A stretch of DNA of 64,000 nt from Pseudomonas sp. stari2 (lineage in GTDB: Bacteria; Pseudomonadota; Gammaproteobacteria; Pseudomonadales; Pseudomonadaceae). A program made the translations under genes and the position numbers. The stretch spans positions 707,001-771,000 of the forward strand of contig NZ_CP099760.1 in the NCBI RefSeq assembly GCF_040760005.1, written 5' to 3'. Position 1 is the stretch's first letter. Each line of letters begins with the position of its first letter. Positions 34,566-43,073 of the stretch are shown here, in pieces. Below the pieces are notes generated by a model that was not told the DNA's origin, ran no database searches, and was given only the letters and a program-made list of their open reading frames with translations.

Positions 34566-36323
34566 GTGGCATTGACGATTCTTGGCCTGTCCGGCGCCCT
34601 TAGCCATGATCCTTCAGCAGCCTTGTACATCGACGGCAAGCTGGTCGCGGCGGCTGAGGAAGAGCGCTTCGTACGCGATAAACATGCAAAGAACCGCATG
34701 CCCTACGAATCGGCGAAGTTCTGCCTGGAGCAGGCTGGCATCAAGCCGTCCGACGTTGACGTGGTGGCGATTCCGTTCGCCCCGATCAGCATTTTCGGCA
34801 AGGCCCGCTGGCAGTACGCCAAGCGCTACTGGTACGCCCCGGACCGCGCACTCGACGCGATCCTGATGGGCAACCGTCGCTACAAGCGCTATCGCAACAA
34901 GATCGTCTGGTGCCTGGAGCAACTGGGCTTCGATCCGAAGAAAATCAAGATCGAGCCGGTCGAGCACCACCTGGCCCACGCTTCCAGTGCTTACCACTGC
35001 TCGGGTTTCAAAGAGAAAACCGCGATCCTCGGCATCGACGGCAAGGGTGAGTACGCCACGACCTTCTTCGGCTACGGCGAAAACGGCAAGATCCACAAGA
35101 TCAAGGAGTTCTTCGATCCGGACTCCCTCGGCGGCCTGTACGGCGCGATCACCGAGTTCCTCGGTTTCGACATGCTGGACGGCGAGTTCAAGGTCATGGG
35201 CATGGCGCCGTACGGCGACGCCAGCAAATACGATTTCTCGCGCCTGGCTTCCTTCGAAAACGGCGAACTGGTGATCAACACCGACTACGCCAACGTGATC
35301 GGCCTGCGTCGTTATAAAGAGAAGGGCAAGGGTTACTACTTCTCGCCGAAGCTGATCGAGTGGCTGGGTCCTAAGCGCGAAGGCGATATCGCCGACGAGC
35401 CGTACATCCACTACGCGGCCAGCATTCAAGCGCTGTTTGAAAAAATTGCGCTGCAGATGATCGACTACTACCTGGGCGACGTGCTCAAGGAAACCGGCAA
35501 ACTGGCCTACGCCGGTGGCTGTGCGTTGAACGTCAAGCTCAACCAGAAAATCATCGCCCGCGACGACGTCAAAGAGCTGTTCGTGCAGCCTGCATCCGGC
35601 GATGCCGGTACCGCAGTCGGTGCAGCGGCCTATGTGTCCAACGCCCGTGGCGTGCCGGTCGAGAAGATGGAACACGTCTACCTCGGCCCGTCGTACAGCA
35701 ACGAAGACGTGATCGCTGCGTGCGCCCGTCACGAGAACAAGCCGACCTGGCGCAAGCTCGACAACATGCCGGAGCAGATCGCCAAAATCATGGTCGATGG
35801 CAACCCGGTGGCCTGGTTCCAGGGCCGCATGGAGTTCGGTCCGCGTGCACTGGGTGGTCGTTCGATCATCGGCTGCCCGAGCGTGGCTGGCGTGGCTGAC
35901 CGCATCAACCACCAGATCAAGTTCCGCGAGCGCTGGAGGCCTTTCTGCCCGTCGATGCTCGACACCGTTGCGCCACAGATGATCAAGATCGATCACCCGG
36001 CGCCGTTCATGACCTTCACCTTCGAAGTGGCGGAAGAGTGGAAGACCCGCGTGCCGGAAGTCGTCCACGAAGACGGCACGTCCCGGGCCCAGGTGCTCAA
36101 GCGCGAATACAATCCGCGCTACTACGACATGATGAAGGCGCTGGAAGTACTGACCGGCAACGGCGTGTCCCTGAACACCTCGCTCAACCGCCGTGGTGAA
36201 CCGATGATCTGCTCGCCGACCGACGCCCTGAACATGTTCTTCGGCTCCGATCTGCAGTACCTGATCATGGAAGACATCCTGGTGGTCAAAGAAGGCGCAA
36301 ACGCTTATGACACGCTCGGCTGA
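34566..36323 (+). CDS. Carbamoyltransferase (NodU/CmcH family), probably LPS-core heptose carbamoylation
   Basis: Transfers carbamoyl from carbamoyl phosphate to a hydroxyl through a carbamoyl-AMP intermediate. The N-terminal TsaD/Kae1-like part has SGALSHDPSAALYIDGK and the metal-binding EHHLAHASSAYHCSGF; the C-terminal domain has FQGRMEFGPRALGGRSIIGCP and SLNTSLNRRGEPMICSPTDAL. Length is 585 residues. The core of Pseudomonas LPS carries 7-O-carbamoyl heptose, and PAO1 has this gene (PA5005, wapO from memory) in the same place, so that role is inferred. The GTG start follows GAGG at a slightly long spacing. It overlaps the next gene by 17 bases. Confidence 0.93.
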   Translation: MALTILGLSGALSHDPSAALYIDGKLVAAAEEERFVRDKHAKNRMPYESAKFCLEQAGIKPSDVDVVAIPFAPISIFGKARWQYAKRYWYAPDRALDAILMGNRRYKRYRNKIVWCLEQLGFDPKKIKIEPVEHHLAHASSAYHCSGFKEKTAILGIDGKGEYATTFFGYGENGKIHKIKEFFDPDSLGGLYGAITEFLGFDMLDGEFKVMGMAPYGDASKYDFSRLASFENGELVINTDYANVIGLRRYKEKGKGYYFSPKLIEWLGPKREGDIADEPYIHYAASIQALFEKIALQMIDYYLGDVLKETGKLAYAGGCALNVKLNQKIIARDDVKELFVQPASGDAGTAVGAAAYVSNARGVPVEKMEHVYLGPSYSNEDVIAACARHENKPTWRKLDNMPEQIAKIMVDGNPVAWFQGRMEFGPRALGGRSIIGCPSVAGVADRINHQIKFRERWRPFCPSMLDTVAPQMIKIDHPAPFMTFTFEVAEEWKTRVPEVVHEDGTSRAQVLKREYNPRYYDMMKALEVLTGNGVSLNTSLNRRGEPMICSPTDALNMFFGSDLQYLIMEDILVVKEGANAYDTLG

Positions 36324-37437
36324 ACGCCATGTGCTGCAGTTCTGTCACGGCTATGACGGGCCGTTCCTCGACTGCGCGCGGCAGTACGCCAGCCTGTTTG
36401 CGGGCACCGGTTATCGGGTCACCACGGTCTTTCTGACCGGGGCGGCCGATAGCGAGGTGGCCGCGGCCTGCGCCTCCGACGAAGTGTTGTTCATGGAATA
36501 CAGCTCCAAGGCCATTCGTGGCCTGAAGCTGGGCGCCATCGGCGATCTGCGCAAGATCGCCGCTTCACGCAATTTCAGTTTCTGCATCGCCCATCGCTTC
36601 AAGCCGATCTACATCGCCTTGCTCGGCACTTCGCTGCCGGTGATTGGCGTGCACCACGCGTTTGGCGATTACAAACGCGGCTCGCGTAAACTGTTTGCGC
36701 ATATTTTCCGTAAACGCCTGAGCCTGCTCGGTGTGTCTGACGCGGTGCGCGACGACATGCGCCGCTGCCTGCCGAAATGGCCGGCGACGCGTATCCAGAC
36801 CCTCTACAACCGCATCGATGTTTCGGCGTTGCAGATGAGCCAGGTGTCCGCTCGTGAAGCCCGTGAGACCCTTGGTCTCGCAGCGGATGCATTCATCGTC
36901 GGCAACGTCGGTCGCCTGCACCCGGACAAGGATCAGGCCACGCTGCTGCACGGTTTTGCCGCGGCGCTGCCCGGTCTGCCGGCCAACAGCCAGCTGGTGA
37001 TTCTCGGCAAGGGTCGACTTGAGGATGATCTGAAGGCGCTGGCCCGCGAACTGGGTGTCGGTGATCGCGTGCTGTTTCTCGGTCAGGTGCCGGACGCGCG
37101 CAATTATTTCCGTGCATTCGATGTGTTTGCCCTGAGTTCCGACCACGAACCGTTCGGCATGGTGCTGCTGGAGGCCATGGCCGCTGGTGTGCCGTTGCTG
37201 GCCACGGCGTGCGGCGGGGCGAAGGAAGTGGTCGAAGGCGTGGGCATTCTGTTCCCGCTGGGTGACGCCGAGCATCTGGCCCAGGGCCTGAAGCATCTGG
37301 CCGGCATGGACGAGCAGCAACGCCGTCAATGCGCCGAGATGATGTTCGATCGCCTGCGCGAGCGCTTCTCCGACCGCGCCGTACGCGACACCTTCTGGCA
37401 TTTGCCGCAAGTTACCGATCTGGCACCGAGGGGCTGA
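36307..37437 (+). CDS. LPS-core glycosyltransferase, GT4 family
   Basis: A 376-residue retaining glycosyltransferase. The C-terminal Rossmann domain shows VGNVGRLHPDKDQATLL, FLGQVPDARNYFRAFDVFALSS and the donor motif EPFGMVLLEAMAAGVPLLATACGGAKEVV with the E-x7-E pair. No membrane segment or signal is seen, consistent with work at the cytoplasmic face. By position it corresponds to PA5004 (wapH, from memory), which is implicated in outer-core glucose addition. Its stop overlaps the next start (TGATG). Confidence 0.92.
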   Translation: MTRSAERHVLQFCHGYDGPFLDCARQYASLFAGTGYRVTTVFLTGAADSEVAAACASDEVLFMEYSSKAIRGLKLGAIGDLRKIAASRNFSFCIAHRFKPIYIALLGTSLPVIGVHHAFGDYKRGSRKLFAHIFRKRLSLLGVSDAVRDDMRRCLPKWPATRIQTLYNRIDVSALQMSQVSAREARETLGLAADAFIVGNVGRLHPDKDQATLLHGFAAALPGLPANSQLVILGKGRLEDDLKALARELGVGDRVLFLGQVPDARNYFRAFDVFALSSDHEPFGMVLLEAMAAGVPLLATACGGAKEVVEGVGILFPLGDAEHLAQGLKHLAGMDEQQRRQCAEMMFDRLRERFSDRAVRDTFWHLPQVTDLAPRG

Positions 37438-38333
37438 TGCTCAACCGATTTCAAGGCTGGCGCGAACGTGGCTGGTCGCCCGTTGACGCCTCAACTTATG
37501 CACAGGCCTGGCAGCGTTTTGGCGGCAGCGTCGCGACTCATCCAATCGTTGTCGAACGTCTGGCGAATCTGGCGGGCATTCCGGTGCGTTATCTGGCCTG
37601 GGAGCAGCAGGGCGAAGTCAAAGCGGCGATCCCGACCTGGGGCCGGGACCTGGCCTTGTCCAAGGACGTGCTCAAGCGAAATGGCAAGAAAGGCTTGTTC
37701 GATCTCGGCAACGCCGAACTGATCCTGCCGGCCGCCGCCGATGCCCAGGCCCCGCTGCGTCATCGCGGGCGCTACCTGTCGGCGCTCAACGAGAACCGCT
37801 TCAGCGGCCTCAAGTTGCAGACCGAACAACTGGCCATGGCCCGTACCCCGGAAGAACTGTCGAAGAAGTTTCGCTACAACCAGCGCCGCGAACTGCGCCT
37901 GCTGGAAGAGGCGGGCGGGGTGGTGCGGCCTGTCAGCGACTTCTCGAGCGCCGAACTGGCGGCGATTTATTGCGATCTGTTCCAGCGTCGCTGGGGTTTC
38001 CCGGCCACTGGCGCGGCACGCATGGCCGAAGTCATCGAGTTGTTGCGTGAGCTGTTGATCGGCTCGGTAATTTTCCTCAACGATGCGCCGATCGCCATTC
38101 AACTGGTGTATCGCGTCGAAGCGCCGGAGTGGATCAGCGTCGAGTACATCAACGGCGGTGTCGACCCCGAAACCCGTGAATTCAGCCCCGGCAGCGTTCT
38201 GAGTTTTCTCAATACGCAAAGTGCCTGGGAGCACGCTCGGGCACTCGACAAGCCACTGCGCTTTTCCTTCGGTCGTGCCGACCGTGAATACAAGGATCGC
38301 TGGTGCAATCCTGTGCCGGTCTTCACCGTATGA
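37437..38333 (+). CDS. Mig-14-like protein (GNAT-like fold)
   Basis: A 298-residue protein beginning MLNRFQGWRERGWSPVD. It matches the Mig-14 pattern: a first half with YLAWEQQGEVKAAIPTWG, a helical bridge KKFRYNQRRELRLLEEAGG, and an acetyltransferase-like second half (IYCDLFQRRWGFPATG, SVIFLNDAPIAIQLVYR, FSFGRADREYKDRWCNPVP). Mig-14 contributes to antimicrobial-peptide resistance in Salmonella and P. aeruginosa. It may modify the core or lipid A, but the reaction is not established. The start at 37437 overlaps the previous stop and its end overlaps the next start (ATGA). Confidence 0.88.
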   Translation: MLNRFQGWRERGWSPVDASTYAQAWQRFGGSVATHPIVVERLANLAGIPVRYLAWEQQGEVKAAIPTWGRDLALSKDVLKRNGKKGLFDLGNAELILPAAADAQAPLRHRGRYLSALNENRFSGLKLQTEQLAMARTPEELSKKFRYNQRRELRLLEEAGGVVRPVSDFSSAELAAIYCDLFQRRWGFPATGAARMAEVIELLRELLIGSVIFLNDAPIAIQLVYRVEAPEWISVEYINGGVDPETREFSPGSVLSFLNTQSAWEHARALDKPLRFSFGRADREYKDRWCNPVPVFTV

Positions 38334-39787
38334 GTCAGCCCATGAGCCGCAAACAGCAACTGCTCAAGCGTCACCGGCGCAATAAACGTGTCAGCCTGTT
38401 GATCGCCCTGATCGTGTTGATCGCCCTCGGCGTGCTGGTGGCCTGGTGGCTGCCGCTGGTGCTGGCGGTGATTGGCTGGATCGCTCACGAAGCGTGGTTT
38501 GCCGACCACTTGTTCTATTCGCCGAAAGACGATTACCAATACAGCTTTCCGCCGTTCACACCGCAGCCGAAAACGCATTTGAGCGGTGAGCAATTGCGCC
38601 TCGACGAGGGTGTGATGCTGGTGGACGACGCCACGCTGATCCTCGCCGTGAGGGTCAAAAGCACCTGGCTGGGACGTTTCTTCGATCCACGCGTGGAGCT
38701 TGCGGGCAGTGCGAATCCGGATGCACAGACCTTCGAACGCGGCGTCAACGGCCTGCGTTATCTGAACCTCAGCGGTCAGGCGCAGACCTTGTCTCAAGGT
38801 CTGTTGCGTCTGCGCGGACGTTTCTGCCGGGTGACCGGCGAGCCGGTGCTATGGGCCATGGAACAGCCGGACTACCGCCGTCAGCGGGTGATGGTGATCG
38901 CGCCGCACGCCGATGATGCCGAACTGGCCGCTTACGGTTTGTACAGTCAGGCCGATGAGGCCTGGATCGTCACCCTGACCGCTGGCGAGATCGAAGCCGA
39001 ACACTATCAACAGATGGGCCTGAACAAGGTCGAGGCATCGCGACTCAAGGGGCGCTTGCGTGCCTGGGACAGCCTCGCCGTGCCGCGCTGGGCCGGTGTG
39101 CCGCAGGAACATTGCGTGCAGCTCGGGTATTTTTGCCTGCAATTGTCTGCGATGAAAGCGACGCCGAATCAACCGGTGGGCTCGCGGGAAGCCGATTTGA
39201 ACGACACGCGAATTTTTCGTCAGCTGAATCCGTTTGCCCTGCCTGGCGATGCCGACGGCGCGCCGACCTGGAACAATCTGCTGGCCGACCTGCGTGACGT
39301 GCTGTCCCGTGCGCGCCCGGATGTGATCGTGTTGCCGCATCCGACGCTGGATCCGCATCCCGACCATATCTGCGCCCAAGAGGCGGTGCTGGAAGCCTTG
39401 CGCGGTCTCGATTACCAACCGACCCTGCTCGGTTACGCCAACCACTTGCACGACAACGATCGCTGGCCGATGGGCGACAGCGGGCAGGGCATCGCCTTGC
39501 CGCCGACTTTCGATGCAAACGTGGCGATGCAGCCGCTGTGCCTGCCGCTGCCGATCGAACTGCAACGGGACAAGGCCATGGCGCTGGGCATGATGCATGA
39601 CCTGCAGCCACCGGCGCCGTTCAAGCGGCGCCTGCGCCGACTGTTTCAGCGACTGCTGGCCGGTCGGGCGCCGTCGGTCTACGGCGAGAACGAATTTTTC
39701 CGCAAAGCGGTCAGGCGCCAGGAGTTGTTCTGGGTGCTGAAGCAAAGCGAAACAGGCGCGACGGGTTCGCAACGGGGAGAGTCATGA
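38330..39787 (+). CDS. Membrane-anchored PIG-L family deacetylase (DnpA-like)
   Basis: Zinc-dependent de-N-acetylase fold. After a basic N-terminus, two hydrophobic segments near residues 20-55 (SLLIALIVLIALGVLVAWWL, LVLAVIGWIAHEAWF) anchor it. The catalytic domain shows the PIG-L motif VIAPHADDAELAAYG and the distal metal ligands in HPTLDPHPDHICAQE. A GlcNAc/GalNAc residue of the core is a plausible substrate, since Pseudomonas core contains GalN. The PAO1 counterpart (PA5002, dnpA from memory) affects persister levels. Length is 485 residues. Starts and stops overlap with both neighbours. Confidence 0.9.
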   Translation: MSQPMSRKQQLLKRHRRNKRVSLLIALIVLIALGVLVAWWLPLVLAVIGWIAHEAWFADHLFYSPKDDYQYSFPPFTPQPKTHLSGEQLRLDEGVMLVDDATLILAVRVKSTWLGRFFDPRVELAGSANPDAQTFERGVNGLRYLNLSGQAQTLSQGLLRLRGRFCRVTGEPVLWAMEQPDYRRQRVMVIAPHADDAELAAYGLYSQADEAWIVTLTAGEIEAEHYQQMGLNKVEASRLKGRLRAWDSLAVPRWAGVPQEHCVQLGYFCLQLSAMKATPNQPVGSREADLNDTRIFRQLNPFALPGDADGAPTWNNLLADLRDVLSRARPDVIVLPHPTLDPHPDHICAQEAVLEALRGLDYQPTLLGYANHLHDNDRWPMGDSGQGIALPPTFDANVAMQPLCLPLPIELQRDKAMALGMMHDLQPPAPFKRRLRRLFQRLLAGRAPSVYGENEFFRKAVRRQELFWVLKQSETGATGSQRGES

Positions 39788-40938
39788 GTCAACGCGCAAA
39801 GGTTCTGCAGCTGCAACCCGACTACAACGTCAAATCCCATGATTTCGCCGACCTCGCCGAACAGATCGTCAAGGCCCTGCCGACGGATCGTTATGAGGTG
39901 ACGGCGGCATTCCTGCGCGGCAAGCCCGGGCCGGGTGAAGCCGTCAGCCGGGCCGACCGTTCGGTGTATTTCGAGTTCTCCGACAAGTCCCTCAAAGGCA
40001 TGCGCCTGCGGGCGATGTGGCAGCTGTACAAGTTCTGCCGCCGGGAAAAGTTCGACGTGGTGATCTGCAACCGCTTCAAACCGGTGAACATGATGCTGAC
40101 CCTCAACCGCTGGTTGAAAGTGCCGTTGTGCATCGGCATTTCCCACGGTTTCGGCGAGTACGACCGCTTCTACCGTCGTCGTCAGACTCAACGCCTGATC
40201 GACCGGCACTGGCGTTTCGTCGGCGTGTCGCCGGCGGTCAAACAGTACCTGCTGGACTGCGATTGCGGTTTTACCGACCAGAATACGTACGCGATCACCA
40301 ACGCCATCGACATCGAACAGGCCGAAGGCTTGCAGCACAGCCGCGAGCGTGCCCGCGAGCTGCTGGGCATCGACCCGAATGTGCGCCTGATCGGTGCGCT
40401 GGGGCGGCTGGTGTCGGTCAAGGGCCACACTTATCTGTTGCAGGCTTTCGCCCAACTGAAAGACAAATACCCGAACACCCAACTGGCAATCATCGGTGCC
40501 GGACGCCTGCAGGCGCCGCTGGCCGCCGAGATCGAGCAATTGGGCCTGAGCGGTCGTGCCCACCTACTGGGCTTCAAGGAAAACGCCCTGCAGTACGTGC
40601 GTGCGTTCGATATCTGGACCATGCCGTCGCTGGCCGAAGGCCTGGGCCTGGCCCTGCTGGAAGGCATGAGCGGACACTTGCCGGTGATCGCTTCGAACGT
40701 GCCGGCCATGTTGCCGCTGATCGAAGGTGCCGGTGGCCTGTCGATTACTCCCAAGGACGTGACGAGCCTGGTCGCGGCGCTGGACACCTACCTCGGGCTG
40801 TCGGATGACGAGCTCAAGGCCAAGGGTGAGCAGGCTTACCGCTATTTGCAGGAACAACACGACATCGAGGTCTTCCGCCAGGAATACCTGAACCTGATTG
40901 ACTCCGGCCTGGCGCAGGCCCGCAAGGAACAGCCATGA
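39784..40938 (+). CDS. LPS glycosyltransferase, GT4 family (Ssg-like)
   Basis: A 384-residue GT4 enzyme. The C-terminal half shows IGALGRLVSVKGHTYLLQAF, HLLGFKENALQYVRAFDIW and the donor motif SLAEGLGLALLEGMSGHLPVIASNVPAM. The N-terminal half has an unusual NRFKPVNMMLTLNRWLKV and SHGFGEYDRFYRRRQTQR, also seen in the gene at 36307 in related form. By position it matches PA5001 (ssg), needed for outer core and surface polysaccharides. ATGA junctions lie at both ends. Confidence 0.91.
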   Translation: MSQRAKVLQLQPDYNVKSHDFADLAEQIVKALPTDRYEVTAAFLRGKPGPGEAVSRADRSVYFEFSDKSLKGMRLRAMWQLYKFCRREKFDVVICNRFKPVNMMLTLNRWLKVPLCIGISHGFGEYDRFYRRRQTQRLIDRHWRFVGVSPAVKQYLLDCDCGFTDQNTYAITNAIDIEQAEGLQHSRERARELLGIDPNVRLIGALGRLVSVKGHTYLLQAFAQLKDKYPNTQLAIIGAGRLQAPLAAEIEQLGLSGRAHLLGFKENALQYVRAFDIWTMPSLAEGLGLALLEGMSGHLPVIASNVPAMLPLIEGAGGLSITPKDVTSLVAALDTYLGLSDDELKAKGEQAYRYLQEQHDIEVFRQEYLNLIDSGLAQARKEQP

Positions 40939-41837
40939 GTGAGGTCGCCGCCCTGAGCGATGCGCAACCCATCGTCACCGTCATCATCGCGTCCTACAAC
41001 CACGGACCGTACATCGAGGAAAGCATCCTCAGCGTTATCAACCAGAGCTACAAGAACATTGAGCTGCTGGTGGTCGACGACGGCTCGAAGGACGACAGCG
41101 TCGAGCGCATCAAGGCCTTGCAGGAACAGCACGGTTTCGATTTCCGGGTGCAGCAGAACCAGGGCCTGACCAACACGCTCAACGGCGCGATTGCGCGGGC
41201 CAAAGGCAGCCTGATCGTACCGTTCGGCTCCGACGACATCATGTACCCGGACCGTATCGCCACCCAGGTCGCGTACATGGACGGCAAACCGGAAGTCGGC
41301 ATTTGTGCCGGCAACATCGAGTTGATGGACGCCGACGGCAACCTCTACCCGGAAAAGCGTCAGCGCCGGGACGTGCCATTCCGTCGTCTGGATTTCGATG
41401 ACATGTTCCTGGAGCGCAAGCCGTATCCGCCGGCACCGACGCTTATGATTCGCCGTGAAGCACTGGACAAGGTCGGTGGGTTCGATCCGACGATTCGTCT
41501 TGAGGATCTGTACATCGAGCTGAAAGTCACCCGCGCCGGGTACTTCATCGACGGCCTGAACGTAGTGATGGCGCGCTATCGCAAACACGCCACGAACTCG
41601 TACAAGAACCACCGCTTCATGATCGAAAACATCCTGCGCACCTATGCGTTGTTCAGCGATCATCCGCTGTACGACGAGGTGCGCTACAAGTCACTCAATT
41701 CGATGTTCCTGAAAACCGCCAACCGCGATCGCAAACTGGCGCGGGAGCTGCTGGCACAGATTCCGTTCAAGGCCTGGAACAAGAAAACCTGGCGCGGTCT
41801 GGGCCGGTTGCTGTTTTCGCCGCTGGAAAAGGACTGA
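40935..41837 (+). CDS. LPS glycosyltransferase, GT2 family
   Basis: A 300-residue inverting glycosyltransferase. The GT-A fold is clear: VTVIIASYNHGPYIEESILSVINQSY, LVVDDGSKDDS, and the metal-binding motif PFGSDDIMYPDR. ILRTYALFSDH and basic residues lie near the C-terminus. The PAO1 gene at this spot (PA5000, wapR) is a rhamnosyltransferase that decides whether the core accepts O antigen; the sugar here is not known. It is the last gene of this operon; the gene after it is on the other strand, 18 bases away. Confidence 0.9.
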   Translation: MSEVAALSDAQPIVTVIIASYNHGPYIEESILSVINQSYKNIELLVVDDGSKDDSVERIKALQEQHGFDFRVQQNQGLTNTLNGAIARAKGSLIVPFGSDDIMYPDRIATQVAYMDGKPEVGICAGNIELMDADGNLYPEKRQRRDVPFRRLDFDDMFLERKPYPPAPTLMIRREALDKVGGFDPTIRLEDLYIELKVTRAGYFIDGLNVVMARYRKHATNSYKNHRFMIENILRTYALFSDHPLYDEVRYKSLNSMFLKTANRDRKLARELLAQIPFKAWNKKTWRGLGRLLFSPLEKD

Positions 41838-41855
41838 GCCCCTGGCCGCTCGCGG

Positions 41856-43073
41856 TCAGCGAGCGGCTTTTTCCGCCAGGCGCTTGTTACCTTGCTGACG
41901 CTGGCGAATCCAATGCACGACCTTCTTGCCGGCGTTCATGCCAGGCTGCTCGATGTACAGAAACGTCGCGCTGCTGATCAGAATCAGCAGACAGGTGCAC
42001 ACCGCCATCAGTGGCAGGAAGACCCAAGCCTCGCGAGCATCGAGGTTCAGGGCCAGCGGCAGGCGCTGAACCATCAGCCAGAGCACGAAACCATGCAGCA
42101 GGTAGGTGCTGTAGCTGATTTCTCCCAGCCAACGAATGCTGCGCGGTTTGAGGGCGCCGAACAGGGTGTTGCCCGAAGCCACGATCACGAAGAACAGTGA
42201 TAGCAGGAACAACGGTGGCGTCTTGAATGCCCGGCTGAATGCGGTGAAGGCAATGGTCAATGCCAGCAGGGCGATCACCCCGGCCACGGGCGTTTTGCTC
42301 CAGGCCACCAACTGCGGACGACGCACCCAATACGCGGCGGCGATCCCGCCGAGGAAACTGACCAGGAAGTGTTTCTTGAGCGAGTGCTCCCAGCCAACCA
42401 GTTGATACAGCGCATAAATCCCGATCAGGCACAGCACTACCTGGCGCCAGTTGCCCGGGAAGATGAACACCATGGCGGCCAGCGGCAGCGCCAGATAGAA
42501 AAACACTTCGTAGGCCAGTGTCCAGGTGACGTTGGATATCAGCATGCCGGTGTGCGGGTACAGATTGACGTCGGGCCGGTCAAACGTCAGCCAGGCGGCG
42601 CTCTGCTTGAACAGCTCCAAAGCGGACACCTTCAGCTCCCAGTCCTGCAGATGGAACACCGTGACGAACACTATCAGCATCAACGGCAAATACAGCGGGT
42701 ACAGGCGAAACACTCGTGAGACGCCGAAGGCCATCCAGTCGAACGACCGACCCTGAGCCAACAGACGGCCCCAGAACAGAAACCCGGTGATCATGAAAAA
42801 CAGCGCTACGCTGCCTTGACCCAGCATCGAGTAGAAGGGATTCGGCGGGAAGTCGATCACCCCCGTACGCAGAAATATCCAGGTAATGACCGAGTGATGC
42901 ACGAACACGCCGAAGGCCAGATAACCCCGTAAGCCGTCAATGCTCGCGTAGCGGCTTTCACCGGAGTGCTGGAGGTGGCGAGCTATCTTCGGGACTGCGC
43001 GCAACAGCAGTGCAGCGGTCACGATGGCCAGCAGATAGGCGGCCGGCGCAATAAGAGGATTGGTTTCGATCAT
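41856..43073 (-). CDS. Membrane acyltransferase, acyltransferase-3 (OafA/YrhL-like) family
   Basis: A 405-residue inner-membrane protein with about ten hydrophobic helices, likely to O-acetylate a surface glycan from the periplasmic side. Family marks are SIDGLRGYLAFGVFVHHSVI (the essential H near residue 50), YSMLGQGSVALFFMITGFLFWGRLL and GEISYSTYLLHGFVLW. The ATG at 43073 forms a TGATG overlap with the ligase/kinase gene before it, so the two are one unit. No SGNH domain is fused. The target is probably O antigen or core; not proven. Confidence 0.9.
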   Translation of the reverse strand: MIETNPLIAPAAYLLAIVTAALLLRAVPKIARHLQHSGESRYASIDGLRGYLAFGVFVHHSVITWIFLRTGVIDFPPNPFYSMLGQGSVALFFMITGFLFWGRLLAQGRSFDWMAFGVSRVFRLYPLYLPLMLIVFVTVFHLQDWELKVSALELFKQSAAWLTFDRPDVNLYPHTGMLISNVTWTLAYEVFFYLALPLAAMVFIFPGNWRQVVLCLIGIYALYQLVGWEHSLKKHFLVSFLGGIAAAYWVRRPQLVAWSKTPVAGVIALLALTIAFTAFSRAFKTPPLFLLSLFFVIVASGNTLFGALKPRSIRWLGEISYSTYLLHGFVLWLMVQRLPLALNLDAREAWVFLPLMAVCTCLLILISSATFLYIEQPGMNAGKKVVHWIRQRQQGNKRLAEKAAR

